From: Catonella massiliensis
GTDB taxonomy: Bacteria > Bacillota > Clostridia > Lachnospirales > Lachnospiraceae
Length of the DNA stretch: 64,000 bases
NCBI RefSeq assembly: GCF_016651435.1
Contig: NZ_JAEPRJ010000001.1
Location: forward strand, 2,852,001 to 2,916,000
Direction: 5' to 3'
Shown here: in pieces, positions 55,738 through 64,000 of the stretch
How positions within the stretch are numbered: the first letter of the stretch is position 1
Layout: every line of letters begins with the position of its first letter
The notes under the pieces: model-generated
Seen by the model: only the letters and a program-made list of their open reading frames with translations
Database searches by the model: none
What the model was told of the DNA's origin: nothing
Translations under genes and position numbers: made by a program

Positions 55738-58700
55738 ATGGCAAATATAAGAGATTTTAAACATGCTATTGTTCGTCAGAAGATACTAGAAGCAGTACGA
55801 AAGGACTTAATTGGACCTTCTTATGCGAACGAAGAATTGAAAGAAATTCCGACAAGCAGTTATATTACAGGAATGTTGTATCCTGCTGATACAGCTGTTA
55901 CGGAAGACGAAAATTATTATGATGTGGAGTTTACGGAAAAGAAGTTCGATGCTGATGGAGAATCTATGGAGGCAGGAATTTTTGAAGATGATGAACCAGA
56001 GGATAGAATAAAAGGTGGTTTTCAAAAGCCGTCTTCTATAGGCGTGTCTTTCTATGTTCCAGACGATGTAGAGAAGATTAATGCTTATATTAATTGGGGC
56101 AAATATTATGCAGAGCAGGTACAGGGTGAAGTGGTTGATGGAACATTAGAGGAAGATGCTGAAAATAAGAAAAAGAAAAAACACACTGTATATATTCGTG
56201 AGCAGATGAATGATGTTGTGGAAATTGATTTTAATCAGATTAGTCACTCAAAGCAGATTCCACTTGAATCAAATGGAAACATCTATATCTATGTTATGAA
56301 GATGCAATTAGATAACGGATACAAGATGGTATCAGTTTATTTGCATAATAATGATAAGTCAAATTGTGATGAAAAAGAATATGAAAAAGTAATGTTTCAG
56401 GTAGAGATACTCATCGCAGATGATTTGATGAGTCCTATATTCGTACCGGAATATATCTGTAGAAAAGTAGAATTAGAGGATGAATATTACTATAAGGGCA
56501 GACCGGTTTATGCAAGAGGTAGAGGGTGTGCTGCTACTTGGGAAAAGAAAGAGGAAGATGTAAATGCTACTGCTATAAAATCTTCATTTATACCTGATTA
56601 TGAAATACCTAGTGTAAGTGCACAGATAGATGATATGCCGGAGCATGCATTTTCTATGTTGCAGATGGGCACGCCAAAGAATAAAGTGGAGGTTATTGAA
56701 AATCTTCGTACATTGACAGCTATGTATGGAAGTTGGATTACAGACATATTGGTAAATAATGAAGCCATGCTAGACGATAAGTTTAAGGGCATGGGTTGCT
56801 CAATTATAGATAAATGCAATGATGCTAACCGTAGAATGAATGCAGGAATCGACTTAATCGAAAGAAATGACAAGGCTTATCAGGCTTTTGTATTTATGAA
56901 TCAGGCAATGTATTTACAGAGGAGTATTACATCATTCTCAAAAGATTATGGTAATGGAATTCCTTGCAGCCTCAGAGATTATATGACGGATATACCTGAA
57001 AAGGGCAGAAAACAAGATCATAGTGACTGGAGACCATTCCAGATTGCTTTTATACTTTTGAATTTATATGGAATTATGGATGGAGAATCATTAGAGAGAG
57101 ATATCGTTGATTTGCTATACTTTCCTACTGGTGGAGGAAAAACGGAAGCATATTTAGGATTAATTGCATTTACTATTGCATATAGAAGGTTGACTGCTTC
57201 AGATGAAAGTGAATATGAGAAAGACGGTGGTGTGACAGTATTTTTAAGATACACACTTCGTTTACTAACAACTCAGCAGAGAGATAGGTTGATGCGTCTT
57301 ATTGTTGCGATGGAACAATTGCGCGAAAAGAATCAGGAGTTATATGGTAAGGAGAGAATCTCGATAGGATTTTGGGTTGGTGGTAATGTTACTCCTAACA
57401 ATTTCAGTGATTATAGTAATACTGACCAATTTAAAAAGAAGGAGTTTATAAGAAAGCTTACAAAGCAGATTATTAAATGTCCATATTGTGGTAAGGAAAT
57501 CACACGAGGTGAATATGACATCAATGAAAAAGGAAAGTATGTAAAAATACACTGTGCAGATGATAATTGTATGTTCTCATTAAAAACTGGGAGAACTATA
57601 CCGGTATACCTTGTTGATGAGGAAATTTATGCAAAGTGTCCGACCGTGATTATTTCAACTGTAGATAAATTTGCGAGACTTCCATGGTCAGAGAAAGTTG
57701 GTTTGCTTTTTGGCAGGACAAATAGATTTTGTGATAGATGTGGACATATCGCTATTGGAGAGAAACATTATGGAAAACATAATGCAGATACAAAAGTAGG
57801 GTTAGAAATGGCTAAAGTAGTTGAGTGTAAACCATTTTATCCACCAGAGTTAATTATTCAAGATGAGTTGCATCTCATTACAGGTCCACTTGGAACAATT
57901 TATGGCGGTTATGAAACTGTAGTAGAAGAAATGTGCTGTATTGAGAGGAATGGAAAGAAGATTCGCCCTAAATATGTTGTTTCTACTGCGACCATTAGAA
58001 ATGCCGGAGAGCAGATTAAGTTCCTTTATGGCAGAAATGAATTTGTTCAATTTCCACCAAGTGGATTTGATACTAGGGACTCATTTTTTATTAAAGAAAT
58101 ACCACTTCCAACAGATAACTTAGCTAATGTTTCAGAAGAAAAAATAGAAGAAATGGTTAATCAAGGACAAAAACCATTCCGTAAGTATGCTGGTATATGT
58201 GCAAGTGGGCAATCTGTTAAGACAACACTTACTCGTTTATATTCGGTTATTTTACAGACAGTATTGGATATAGCAAAAGAACCAGAGTATGAAGACTATA
58301 TTGATCCATATTATACCTTAATAGGATACTTTAATAGTATAAGAGAACTTGGCGGTGCGATACGTCTTCTTGATGACGATATTGCAAGCCGTATTCGTGT
58401 TGTTAAGAATAAATATAATAGTCCGGAACAGAGATATCTTAGCTTTGAAGGGAAAAAGGAGATTACATCTCGTATTCCTTCATACGAGATTTCACAGATT
58501 CTTGAAAAATTAGCAGTTGCTTATGATAAAAACAAAGAAAAACAAGGTTGCTACGATGTTGTAATTGCAACCAATATGATAGCTGTAGGCATGGATGTTG
58601 ACCGATTAGGACTTATGTCTGTTGTTGGTCAGCCAAAACAGAACTCGGAATATATCCAAGCAACAAGCCGAGTGGGACGTCAGCACCCTGGGATTATATT

Positions 58701-59205
58701 TACAGTTTACAATCCATATAGACCACGTGATTTATCCAACTATGAGAATTTTGTTGGTTTCCATTCACAGATGTATAGATATGTTGAAGGAACCACAGCA
58801 ACACCATTTGCGGCTAGAGCACGAGATAGAGTATTACATGCATTGGTGGTTTCTTTATTTAGATTACAGGTTGAATCAATGGCAGATAATGATGGAGCTT
58901 CAAGGATTAATGAAATATCTGATAAACAGATTAAAGAAATTAAAGATAAGATTCTTGGGCGAGTTAAGATAATTGCGCCATCATCTTATGTAGATACTGA
59001 AAAGGAAATTGATGAATTTATTAATACTTGGAAGAGCATAGCAAAAGATGATAAGTTATCTTACTTTGTTCACACAATAGCAGGTGATAAGAAGAGATTA
59101 CTGACATATTATGGCGTATATTTTGGAGATAAGGAGAAGCCTACTTTAAACTCTATGCGTGATGTTGAGCAATCATCGACAGTATTTTATTGGGAGGGTA
59201 TCTGA
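55738..59205 (+). CDS. drmA: DISARM helicase DrmA
   Basis: An 1155-residue protein of the size of DrmA. The N-terminal about 440 residues are strand-rich with no ATPase motif (ELKEIPTSSYITGMLYPAD). Helicase motifs: FPTGGGKTEAYLG (from 462), DELH at 709-712 (IIQDELHLITGPLGT), VSTATIRNAGEQI, VVIATNMIAVGMDVDRLG, and QATSRVGR (974-981). CPYCGKEI at about 580 adds a zinc knuckle. DrmA with DrmB forms the core DNA-binding complex of DISARM that recognises incoming phage DNA. RBS CGGAGGGTG; stop overlaps DrmB start (TGATGA). Confidence 0.93.
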   Translation: MANIRDFKHAIVRQKILEAVRKDLIGPSYANEELKEIPTSSYITGMLYPADTAVTEDENYYDVEFTEKKFDADGESMEAGIFEDDEPEDRIKGGFQKPSSIGVSFYVPDDVEKINAYINWGKYYAEQVQGEVVDGTLEEDAENKKKKKHTVYIREQMNDVVEIDFNQISHSKQIPLESNGNIYIYVMKMQLDNGYKMVSVYLHNNDKSNCDEKEYEKVMFQVEILIADDLMSPIFVPEYICRKVELEDEYYYKGRPVYARGRGCAATWEKKEEDVNATAIKSSFIPDYEIPSVSAQIDDMPEHAFSMLQMGTPKNKVEVIENLRTLTAMYGSWITDILVNNEAMLDDKFKGMGCSIIDKCNDANRRMNAGIDLIERNDKAYQAFVFMNQAMYLQRSITSFSKDYGNGIPCSLRDYMTDIPEKGRKQDHSDWRPFQIAFILLNLYGIMDGESLERDIVDLLYFPTGGGKTEAYLGLIAFTIAYRRLTASDESEYEKDGGVTVFLRYTLRLLTTQQRDRLMRLIVAMEQLREKNQELYGKERISIGFWVGGNVTPNNFSDYSNTDQFKKKEFIRKLTKQIIKCPYCGKEITRGEYDINEKGKYVKIHCADDNCMFSLKTGRTIPVYLVDEEIYAKCPTVIISTVDKFARLPWSEKVGLLFGRTNRFCDRCGHIAIGEKHYGKHNADTKVGLEMAKVVECKPFYPPELIIQDELHLITGPLGTIYGGYETVVEEMCCIERNGKKIRPKYVVSTATIRNAGEQIKFLYGRNEFVQFPPSGFDTRDSFFIKEIPLPTDNLANVSEEKIEEMVNQGQKPFRKYAGICASGQSVKTTLTRLYSVILQTVLDIAKEPEYEDYIDPYYTLIGYFNSIRELGGAIRLLDDDIASRIRVVKNKYNSPEQRYLSFEGKKEITSRIPSYEISQILEKLAVAYDKNKEKQGCYDVVIATNMIAVGMDVDRLGLMSVVGQPKQNSEYIQATSRVGRQHPGIIFTVYNPYRPRDLSNYENFVGFHSQMYRYVEGTTATPFAARARDRVLHALVVSLFRLQVESMADNDGASRINEISDKQIKEIKDKILGRVKIIAPSSYVDTEKEIDEFINTWKSIAKDDKLSYFVHTIAGDKKRLLTYYGVYFGDKEKPTLNSMRDVEQSSTVFYWEGI

Positions 59206-60968
59206 TGAATTTTTATAAGAAATTGGGCGAAGTACGTCCAAATCAGTTAATAACTACATATGGACCAGGATCAATAATGGATGCTGTTAATGATTCATTA
59301 ACAGTTTTAGATATTGAGTACTGGGATACTAATAATATTGGAAAAGAAATTAGAGATGCAAGATTGGCTAGTTATATGAAAGTGCGTAGATTTTTTATGC
59401 CAAAGACAGGTGGAAAAGAGGACATTCCAGTTATCTCCTTCCCCTATTACCATGTGTGTTCAAAAGGAACATGCAAGTTCTTGTTTGATATGAGGGACTA
59501 CTTTGACATTGACCAGTATAAGAATAATCAAGGCGAAGTTAAGTGTCCTAAGTGTGGGTTCCCGGCATATCCTTCAAGATTTATAACAGTATGCGAAGAT
59601 GGACATATGGACGATTTTCCTTGGAGATGGTGGGTACATTATGGCGAAGAAAGTTGTAAGGATGATATGTATCTAAAATCTATGGGTAATACCTCATCGC
59701 TTGCAGAACTTCGTGTGGAGTGTAAATGCGGCGCGAAGAGAGTTATGTCTGGTGCCATGCAAAAAGAGAAATTTGCAGGTTTGTGTTGTTCCGGTAATCA
59801 TCCACATAGACCTGGAGCTAAAGCAAAAATATGTAAAAAGAGTGTTGTTCCTAGCCAGCGTGGTGCATCTAATGTGTACTTTACAGTTACAAGAAATGCT
59901 ATATCAATTCCACCATGGACAAATCCTATTAATGATATTATGGAGGCGCAAAGAGCAACAATTGAGACCTTGGTAGAAGCTATGGGTGAAGAGGCGGGTC
60001 TTTCATTTGCATATCATAAGTACTTTGCAGATAAATATGCTTATGAAGATTTCAAGGCAGCATATGATAGATTAAGCCAAAATATCAAGGAAATTACTGA
60101 ACTTAAAGAAATGGAATACGCAGCTATTACACATCATGAAGATGTAGAGTATCAGCATGATGTTAAGTATTTCAAGGCAGAAGAGGTGGCTTTGAGTGAT
60201 AGTATAAAAGAGTATATTTCCAGAATTGTCAAAATACATAGATTACGTGAGGTAAGGGTTTTGACTGGATTTACAAGATTGGAAGCGCCAGAACCAGAGG
60301 TTGATGAGCAGTCGCATATAGTTAAGCTGAAGAGTTCATCTGTAGAGAAGTGGCTTCCGGCAGTTGAAATCAATGGTGAAGGCATATTCATAGAATTGAG
60401 CAGAGAAAAGCTGAACCAGTGGATGCATATTGAGAGTGTAAAAACACGTTCAGATAAATATGAGAAATGCTACTCTGCATATTGTCAGAAGAAGGGATGG
60501 GAAAACTTCAAACCAAGAAATGCAGAATATGTATTGCTGCATACACTTTCTCACATGCTAATCAAGGAAATGTCTATGCAGTCAGGATATTCGTCATCTG
60601 CGTTACATGAGCGCATATATAGTAGTGAGGATATGTGTGGTATATTAATTTATACAGGTGCAGCTGATAAGGAAGGTTCATTAGGAGGACTTGTTGAACT
60701 TGGTGGGTTGAATAAATTTTTACCATTATTAAAAGGTGCATTAGAAAATGGGCTAACTTGTACAACGGATCCAGAATGTTTTATGAAAAACCCAACAAGT
60801 GACAGATTAAATGGGGCTGCCTGCCATTCGTGCACTATGATTTCAGAAACTGCATGTGAGAATGGTAATAGACTTCTTGACAGAGCATTGGTAGTACCTG
60901 TGCCAGAACATGAAGAAATGGGATATTTCAGGGAACTGGTGAGAGATTTATGTGGAATACAAGTGTAA
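59205..60968 (+). CDS. drmB: DISARM protein DrmB (DUF1998)
   Basis: ATG 59205 follows GGGAGGGTATC; the frame reaches 59190 but that codon lies before the ribosome binding site. The 587-residue product begins with the DrmB mark GEVRPNQLITTYGPGSIMD. Zinc-type cysteines follow (VKCPKCGFPAYPS, VCEDGHMDDFPWRWW), and the C-terminal half has the DUF1998 elements YVLLHTLSHMLIKEM, GYSSSALHERIY and ACHSCTMISETAC. It is the partner of DrmA and works with it in gating DNA access. End overlaps DrmC by 19 bases. Confidence 0.94.
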   Translation: MNFYKKLGEVRPNQLITTYGPGSIMDAVNDSLTVLDIEYWDTNNIGKEIRDARLASYMKVRRFFMPKTGGKEDIPVISFPYYHVCSKGTCKFLFDMRDYFDIDQYKNNQGEVKCPKCGFPAYPSRFITVCEDGHMDDFPWRWWVHYGEESCKDDMYLKSMGNTSSLAELRVECKCGAKRVMSGAMQKEKFAGLCCSGNHPHRPGAKAKICKKSVVPSQRGASNVYFTVTRNAISIPPWTNPINDIMEAQRATIETLVEAMGEEAGLSFAYHKYFADKYAYEDFKAAYDRLSQNIKEITELKEMEYAAITHHEDVEYQHDVKYFKAEEVALSDSIKEYISRIVKIHRLREVRVLTGFTRLEAPEPEVDEQSHIVKLKSSSVEKWLPAVEINGEGIFIELSREKLNQWMHIESVKTRSDKYEKCYSAYCQKKGWENFKPRNAEYVLLHTLSHMLIKEMSMQSGYSSSALHERIYSSEDMCGILIYTGAADKEGSLGGLVELGGLNKFLPLLKGALENGLTCTTDPECFMKNPTSDRLNGAACHSCTMISETACENGNRLLDRALVVPVPEHEEMGYFRELVRDLCGIQV

Positions 60969-61645
60969 AGATTGAATATATTGCAGGGCTAATTGCAGAT
61001 GCACTTGAGAATTACTCCGTAAATGGAGTGAATGCGCAGTTTAACCAGGTAATTGTAGAACTTAGGAATCATTTTACTAACTGTTCCGAAGAAGAAATTA
61101 CAGATATAATCAGCCTCTGTATGAAGATGTATTCATCAAGGAAAATTGAACATGCAGACCTTGTTCTTACTGCACCAGATTCATTCCGAGTAAAAACATT
61201 AAGAACAAAAGATACTATGCGAATGCTGATAGAGAATACAGAAAAGAGTCTTACTATAACTGGATACTCAATTTCAGATTATTTTGCAGAAATGCTAGAT
61301 GCCATTATCAAGAAAAGCCAGCAGGGTATATATGTTCGAATGTATGTAAATGATATTGAAAAGCAGAAGGAAGCTCTTGATAGATTGATGGCGTATCGTT
61401 CTCGGTTTTTACAGGTATATGAATATCAGAAACAGGAAGATGACAAAATGGCAGCCTTACATGCGAAGCTTATCGTATCAGATGTGAAGAAATCATTGGT
61501 GTCATCTGCAAACCTCTCATATCATGGAATGCAAGGGAATATTGAGATGGGATTCTTGATTGAGTCTCATGATAAGGCAAAGCAAATAGAAGAGGTTATG
61601 AAGGAAATGGTGAGGATGAAGGTATTCAGTAGATTGAGAGAGTAG
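60950..61645 (+). CDS. drmC: DISARM phospholipase D-fold protein DrmC
   Basis: A 231-residue protein with one HKD motif: LHAKLIVSDVKKSLVSSANL, catalytic H171, K173 and D178. The first half is helical. Phospholipase D-fold proteins with one HKD work as dimers and can cut DNA, but in DISARM DrmC is described as dispensable or accessory for defence in at least one system. Translated from inside the DrmB end. Gene order DrmA-DrmB-DrmC is the DISARM core. Confidence 0.92.
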   Translation: MWNTSVKIEYIAGLIADALENYSVNGVNAQFNQVIVELRNHFTNCSEEEITDIISLCMKMYSSRKIEHADLVLTAPDSFRVKTLRTKDTMRMLIENTEKSLTITGYSISDYFAEMLDAIIKKSQQGIYVRMYVNDIEKQKEALDRLMAYRSRFLQVYEYQKQEDDKMAALHAKLIVSDVKKSLVSSANLSYHGMQGNIEMGFLIESHDKAKQIEEVMKEMVRMKVFSRLRE

Positions 61646-62479
61646 GTGTTATATTTGAGAAGATTAGAAATGAAGTATTTTAATACATATTATTTTTGTT
61701 CTGTGATTCAATATATTATCGAGGATTCTGATTTAGATTATGTAGGAACGCTAGCTGAGTTTACGGAGCTGCTAAGTGAATGTAAAAGAGAAGATTTCCC
61801 GCAAGAATCATATCTTCAAAGCTTTGTTGATTTTACAGTGGAAAGAATTCTCTTTGAACAAAATGAGTATAAGGCATCAGATATAGCGGCTGCCATAGAA
61901 GCTGATGGATATGAAAATGTTATTAATAATAATCATGAGGTTTTTTACAGTCATGAATATAAATATACTATATTTGAATTGGCAATAATACATTATCAAG
62001 GTTGTAAAGAGAAGATGCAAGATTGGATTGCAAAGAATGTAGCACCAGAGGAGTTTGATGCATTGGATGTAGCAATAAATTACACTAATTATCTTGAAGG
62101 TAACTATTATGATGTTATTAACAGTATTAAGAATGAAGTGTTTTATTTATTGTTTCAAAATAGATACTTTTTGATGCAATTTAATGTTTTAATTTCAGAT
62201 ATTCATCCAGGTAAATCAGAAAGAAAAAATATACCGACTTGGGTAAAATCGGCGGTAAAATACCGAGACAAGTGCAAGTGTGTAATGTTCCAAAAAGACT
62301 TATCTGGAATAATGGATGTAGAAGAATATCGTGACAAACAGTTTGATCATATTGTTCCATTAGAAGTTGGCGGATTTAATGATGTTTCTAATTTACAGTT
62401 AATGTGCAGTAAGTGCAATCAAAAGAAAGGGATAAAGACATATACAAATAATATATATCATTTTTATTATGATAATTAG
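61646..62479 (+). CDS. HNH endonuclease attached to the DISARM locus
   Basis: The GTG at 61646 abuts the DrmC stop; ATG 61670 (MKYFNTYYF) is another possible start. The 277-residue product has an unrecognised helical N-terminal two-thirds and a C-terminal HNH domain: RDKCKCVMFQKDLSG, FDHIVPLEVGGFND, NLQLMCSKCNQKKG. The zinc CxC...CxxC pairs and the DH...N...core are present, so DNA cutting is likely. Because it follows DrmC without a gap, it may be a toxic effector or additional restriction arm. It is not one of the described core DISARM genes. Confidence 0.8.
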   Translation: MLYLRRLEMKYFNTYYFCSVIQYIIEDSDLDYVGTLAEFTELLSECKREDFPQESYLQSFVDFTVERILFEQNEYKASDIAAAIEADGYENVINNNHEVFYSHEYKYTIFELAIIHYQGCKEKMQDWIAKNVAPEEFDALDVAINYTNYLEGNYYDVINSIKNEVFYLLFQNRYFLMQFNVLISDIHPGKSERKNIPTWVKSAVKYRDKCKCVMFQKDLSGIMDVEEYRDKQFDHIVPLEVGGFNDVSNLQLMCSKCNQKKGIKTYTNNIYHFYYDN

Positions 62480-62499
62480 GAGAAAGGTGGTATTATAGA

Positions 62500-64000
62500 A
62501 TGGCGCAGGAAGAATTACAAGTAACATTTGATATAAATACGATAGATCATTTAGGGGTGAAACTTTATTCGACAATTCCACCAATGATTGCTGAGCTTGT
62601 ATCTAATGCTTGGGATGCCGATGCAAGTAATGTATATATAAATTTCAATAACGAAGGTGAAAAGACAATTACGGTTTCAGATGATGGTACGGGTATGACT
62701 TTTTCTGAATTAAATGAGCATTTTCTGAAGGTCGGAAGAAATCGTAGGGTTGAAATGCATAAAGATGAAACTGAAGGTGGAAGAAAAGTATTGGGGAAAA
62801 AAGGATTGGGCAAATTATCTATGTTTGGAATTGGTAAAAAAATAACTATTTCTACTATTAAATCTGGAATCAAAAATACTTTTGTTATGGATTATAAGCA
62901 ATTAAAAGATTGTGAAGGCAATGTATACAAACCTTCTGTCATAGACTATTGTGTTGAAACTGATGAAAAGAATGGAACATCATTCCTAATTGAGCAATTA
63001 TCAAGAAAGTCAGACTTTGATATCGAGAGATTATACAGGAACTTGCAGACTAGATTTCATATTTATTCGGATAAATTTGTGGTACATATAAACGATGATG
63101 AAAAATATAAAATTAAGTCAAATGATATTCCAGATGATAAATTCCAGTTTGTGTGGAGATATCCAGAAGACTTTGAAAAGGATTTTGATACGGAAATTGA
63201 TAAGTTTAAGGATTTATTTGAGTTTGGGAAAGAGAAGGGAGTACATGGTAAAATCTATACTTCTCAAACACCATTAAATAAGGCCGTACAAGGAATCGTT
63301 TTGTTTTCGAGAGGAAAGCTTGTTCAGGAACATAGCACATTTGATGACAGAGCAAATGACAATTTTTTTCAATATATGTCAGGGTATTTTGATGTTGATT
63401 TTATTGATAGTAGTTTTGAAGTAGACAACTGTTCTACAGATAGAAAATCACTTGCCTGGGATATAGATGAAAATGAAGAATTATATAAATTGAAGGAACT
63501 TTTAAAAAAACTTGTGTCTGTGTCTCAAAAGAAGTGGAGAGAAGAAAGAAAAGCAGAAAAGAAAAAGAAGGTTTCTTCTCATGGACATAATGTTGATGAA
63601 TGGATAAAAACTTTAAATCCAGCAGAAAAAACATTAGCTAAAAAACTAACCGATGCAATTATTGACAATGATGATATAAATGAAGAGACTGCGGCAGAAT
63701 ATATTGGCTGTATTAAAGATATGTACAGTTTTGAGGGTTTTAAACAATTCACAGCTGAATTAGATGAACTTCAGGAATTAGATAATGAACATGCTATAAG
63801 GTTGCTAACAGACTGGAATAACATAGAAGCTAAAGAGTATGCTAAGATAACAATTGGCAGAATAAAAACTATTGAACAGTTTGAGAAATTTATTAAAGAT
63901 AATGCATCGGAACGGGATATAATCCAGAAATTCTTGGAAGAATTTCCATGGTTATTAGATCCCAAGATGTCTAAATTTGAAAGAGAAATAACTTATACAA
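62500..64000 (+). CDS. GHKL (Hsp90-like) ATPase, cut by the window end
   Basis: ATG 62500 follows TAGGAGAAAGGTGG; the frame stays open to the last base (500 residues seen). GHKL motifs: N-box ELVSNAWDADASNVY, G1 SDDGTGMTF, G2 KKGLGKLSMFGIGKK. The middle contains the transducer-like part (VLFSRGKLVQEHSTFDD). The end, EKFIKDNASERDIIQKFLEEF and PWLLDP, resembles the short helix-loop that precedes DUF4263/Shedu-like or other PD-(D/E)xK domains, so a nuclease may lie beyond the window. Proteins of this kind (MORC/Hsp90-like ATPases) occur in defence islands. It follows the HNH gene by 20 bases. Confidence 0.85.
   Translation, partial: MAQEELQVTFDINTIDHLGVKLYSTIPPMIAELVSNAWDADASNVYINFNNEGEKTITVSDDGTGMTFSELNEHFLKVGRNRRVEMHKDETEGGRKVLGKKGLGKLSMFGIGKKITISTIKSGIKNTFVMDYKQLKDCEGNVYKPSVIDYCVETDEKNGTSFLIEQLSRKSDFDIERLYRNLQTRFHIYSDKFVVHINDDEKYKIKSNDIPDDKFQFVWRYPEDFEKDFDTEIDKFKDLFEFGKEKGVHGKIYTSQTPLNKAVQGIVLFSRGKLVQEHSTFDDRANDNFFQYMSGYFDVDFIDSSFEVDNCSTDRKSLAWDIDENEELYKLKELLKKLVSVSQKKWREERKAEKKKKVSSHGHNVDEWIKTLNPAEKTLAKKLTDAIIDNDDINEETAAEYIGCIKDMYSFEGFKQFTAELDELQELDNEHAIRLLTDWNNIEAKEYAKITIGRIKTIEQFEKFIKDNASERDIIQKFLEEFPWLLDPKMSKFEREITYT

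Noticed and set aside
47416..62479. BREX system
   Set aside because: There is no PglZ phosphatase, BrxC ATPase or BrxL protease; drmA, drmB and drmC identify DISARM.

Overview
The window reads as a low-GC Firmicute chromosome, most likely a member of the Clostridia close to Lachnospiraceae. The grounds are AT-rich DNA, strong AGGAGG ribosome binding sites, PBSX/Xkd-type phage modules, YhaM and RlmD/RlmCD-type housekeeping genes, and sugar ABC systems linked to two-component regulators. This placement is inference; no rRNA gene is present.

Bases 1-30.2 kb are the right-hand part of a prophage with a contractile tail (myovirus type), transcribed left to right. The left end and any integrase lie outside the window. 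The early region (1-11 kb) holds a truncated N6 DNA methylase, a Bro-N/KilAC antirepressor, an HUH-type replication initiator followed by an unusual regularly spaced repeat array with a DnaA box (candidate origin or centromere), a ParB-like protein, SSB, nuclease-like proteins and many small ORFs. A sigma-like late regulator, HNH nuclease and terminase open the late region. Then come portal, protease, HK97-fold capsid, connectors, sheath, tube, a tail assembly chaperone pair joined by a textbook -1 frameshift signal, tape measure, baseplate (XkdP to XkdU types), a tail fibre with a 30-bp tandem repeat, holin and endolysin. The prophage ends at a 45-bp copy of the 3' part of a tRNA-Lys gene (30155-30199), flanked on both sides by a repeated motif.

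Bases 30.4-42.2 kb are chromosomal. A leftward pair encodes an ArsR/SmtB-type metal sensor and a small helical protein. A long rightward locus encodes a PfkB sugar kinase, a class II ketose-bisphosphate aldolase, a ribose/xylose-type ABC importer (lipoprotein, ATPase, permease), a second membrane-anchored binding protein, a NarL-type two-component system, a third solute-binding protein and a D-lyxose isomerase-like enzyme. Together these look like sensing, uptake, isomerisation, phosphorylation and aldol cleavage of a pentose or hexose.

Bases 42.2-47.3 kb hold an orphan sensor kinase overlapping an HtrA-like protein that has lost its catalytic triad, then YhaM-like HD exoribonuclease and an RlmD-family rRNA methyltransferase.

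Bases 47.4-64 kb are a defence island of nine tightly packed co-directional genes: C5-cytosine methyltransferase, SNF2 helicase (DrmD-like), type III Mod-like adenine methyltransferase, type III Res-like helicase-nuclease, DrmA helicase, DrmB (DUF1998), DrmC (phospholipase D fold), an HNH nuclease and a GHKL ATPase cut by the window end. It is a DISARM system that appears to combine parts of both described classes with a type III restriction-modification pair, and is the most interesting system here.
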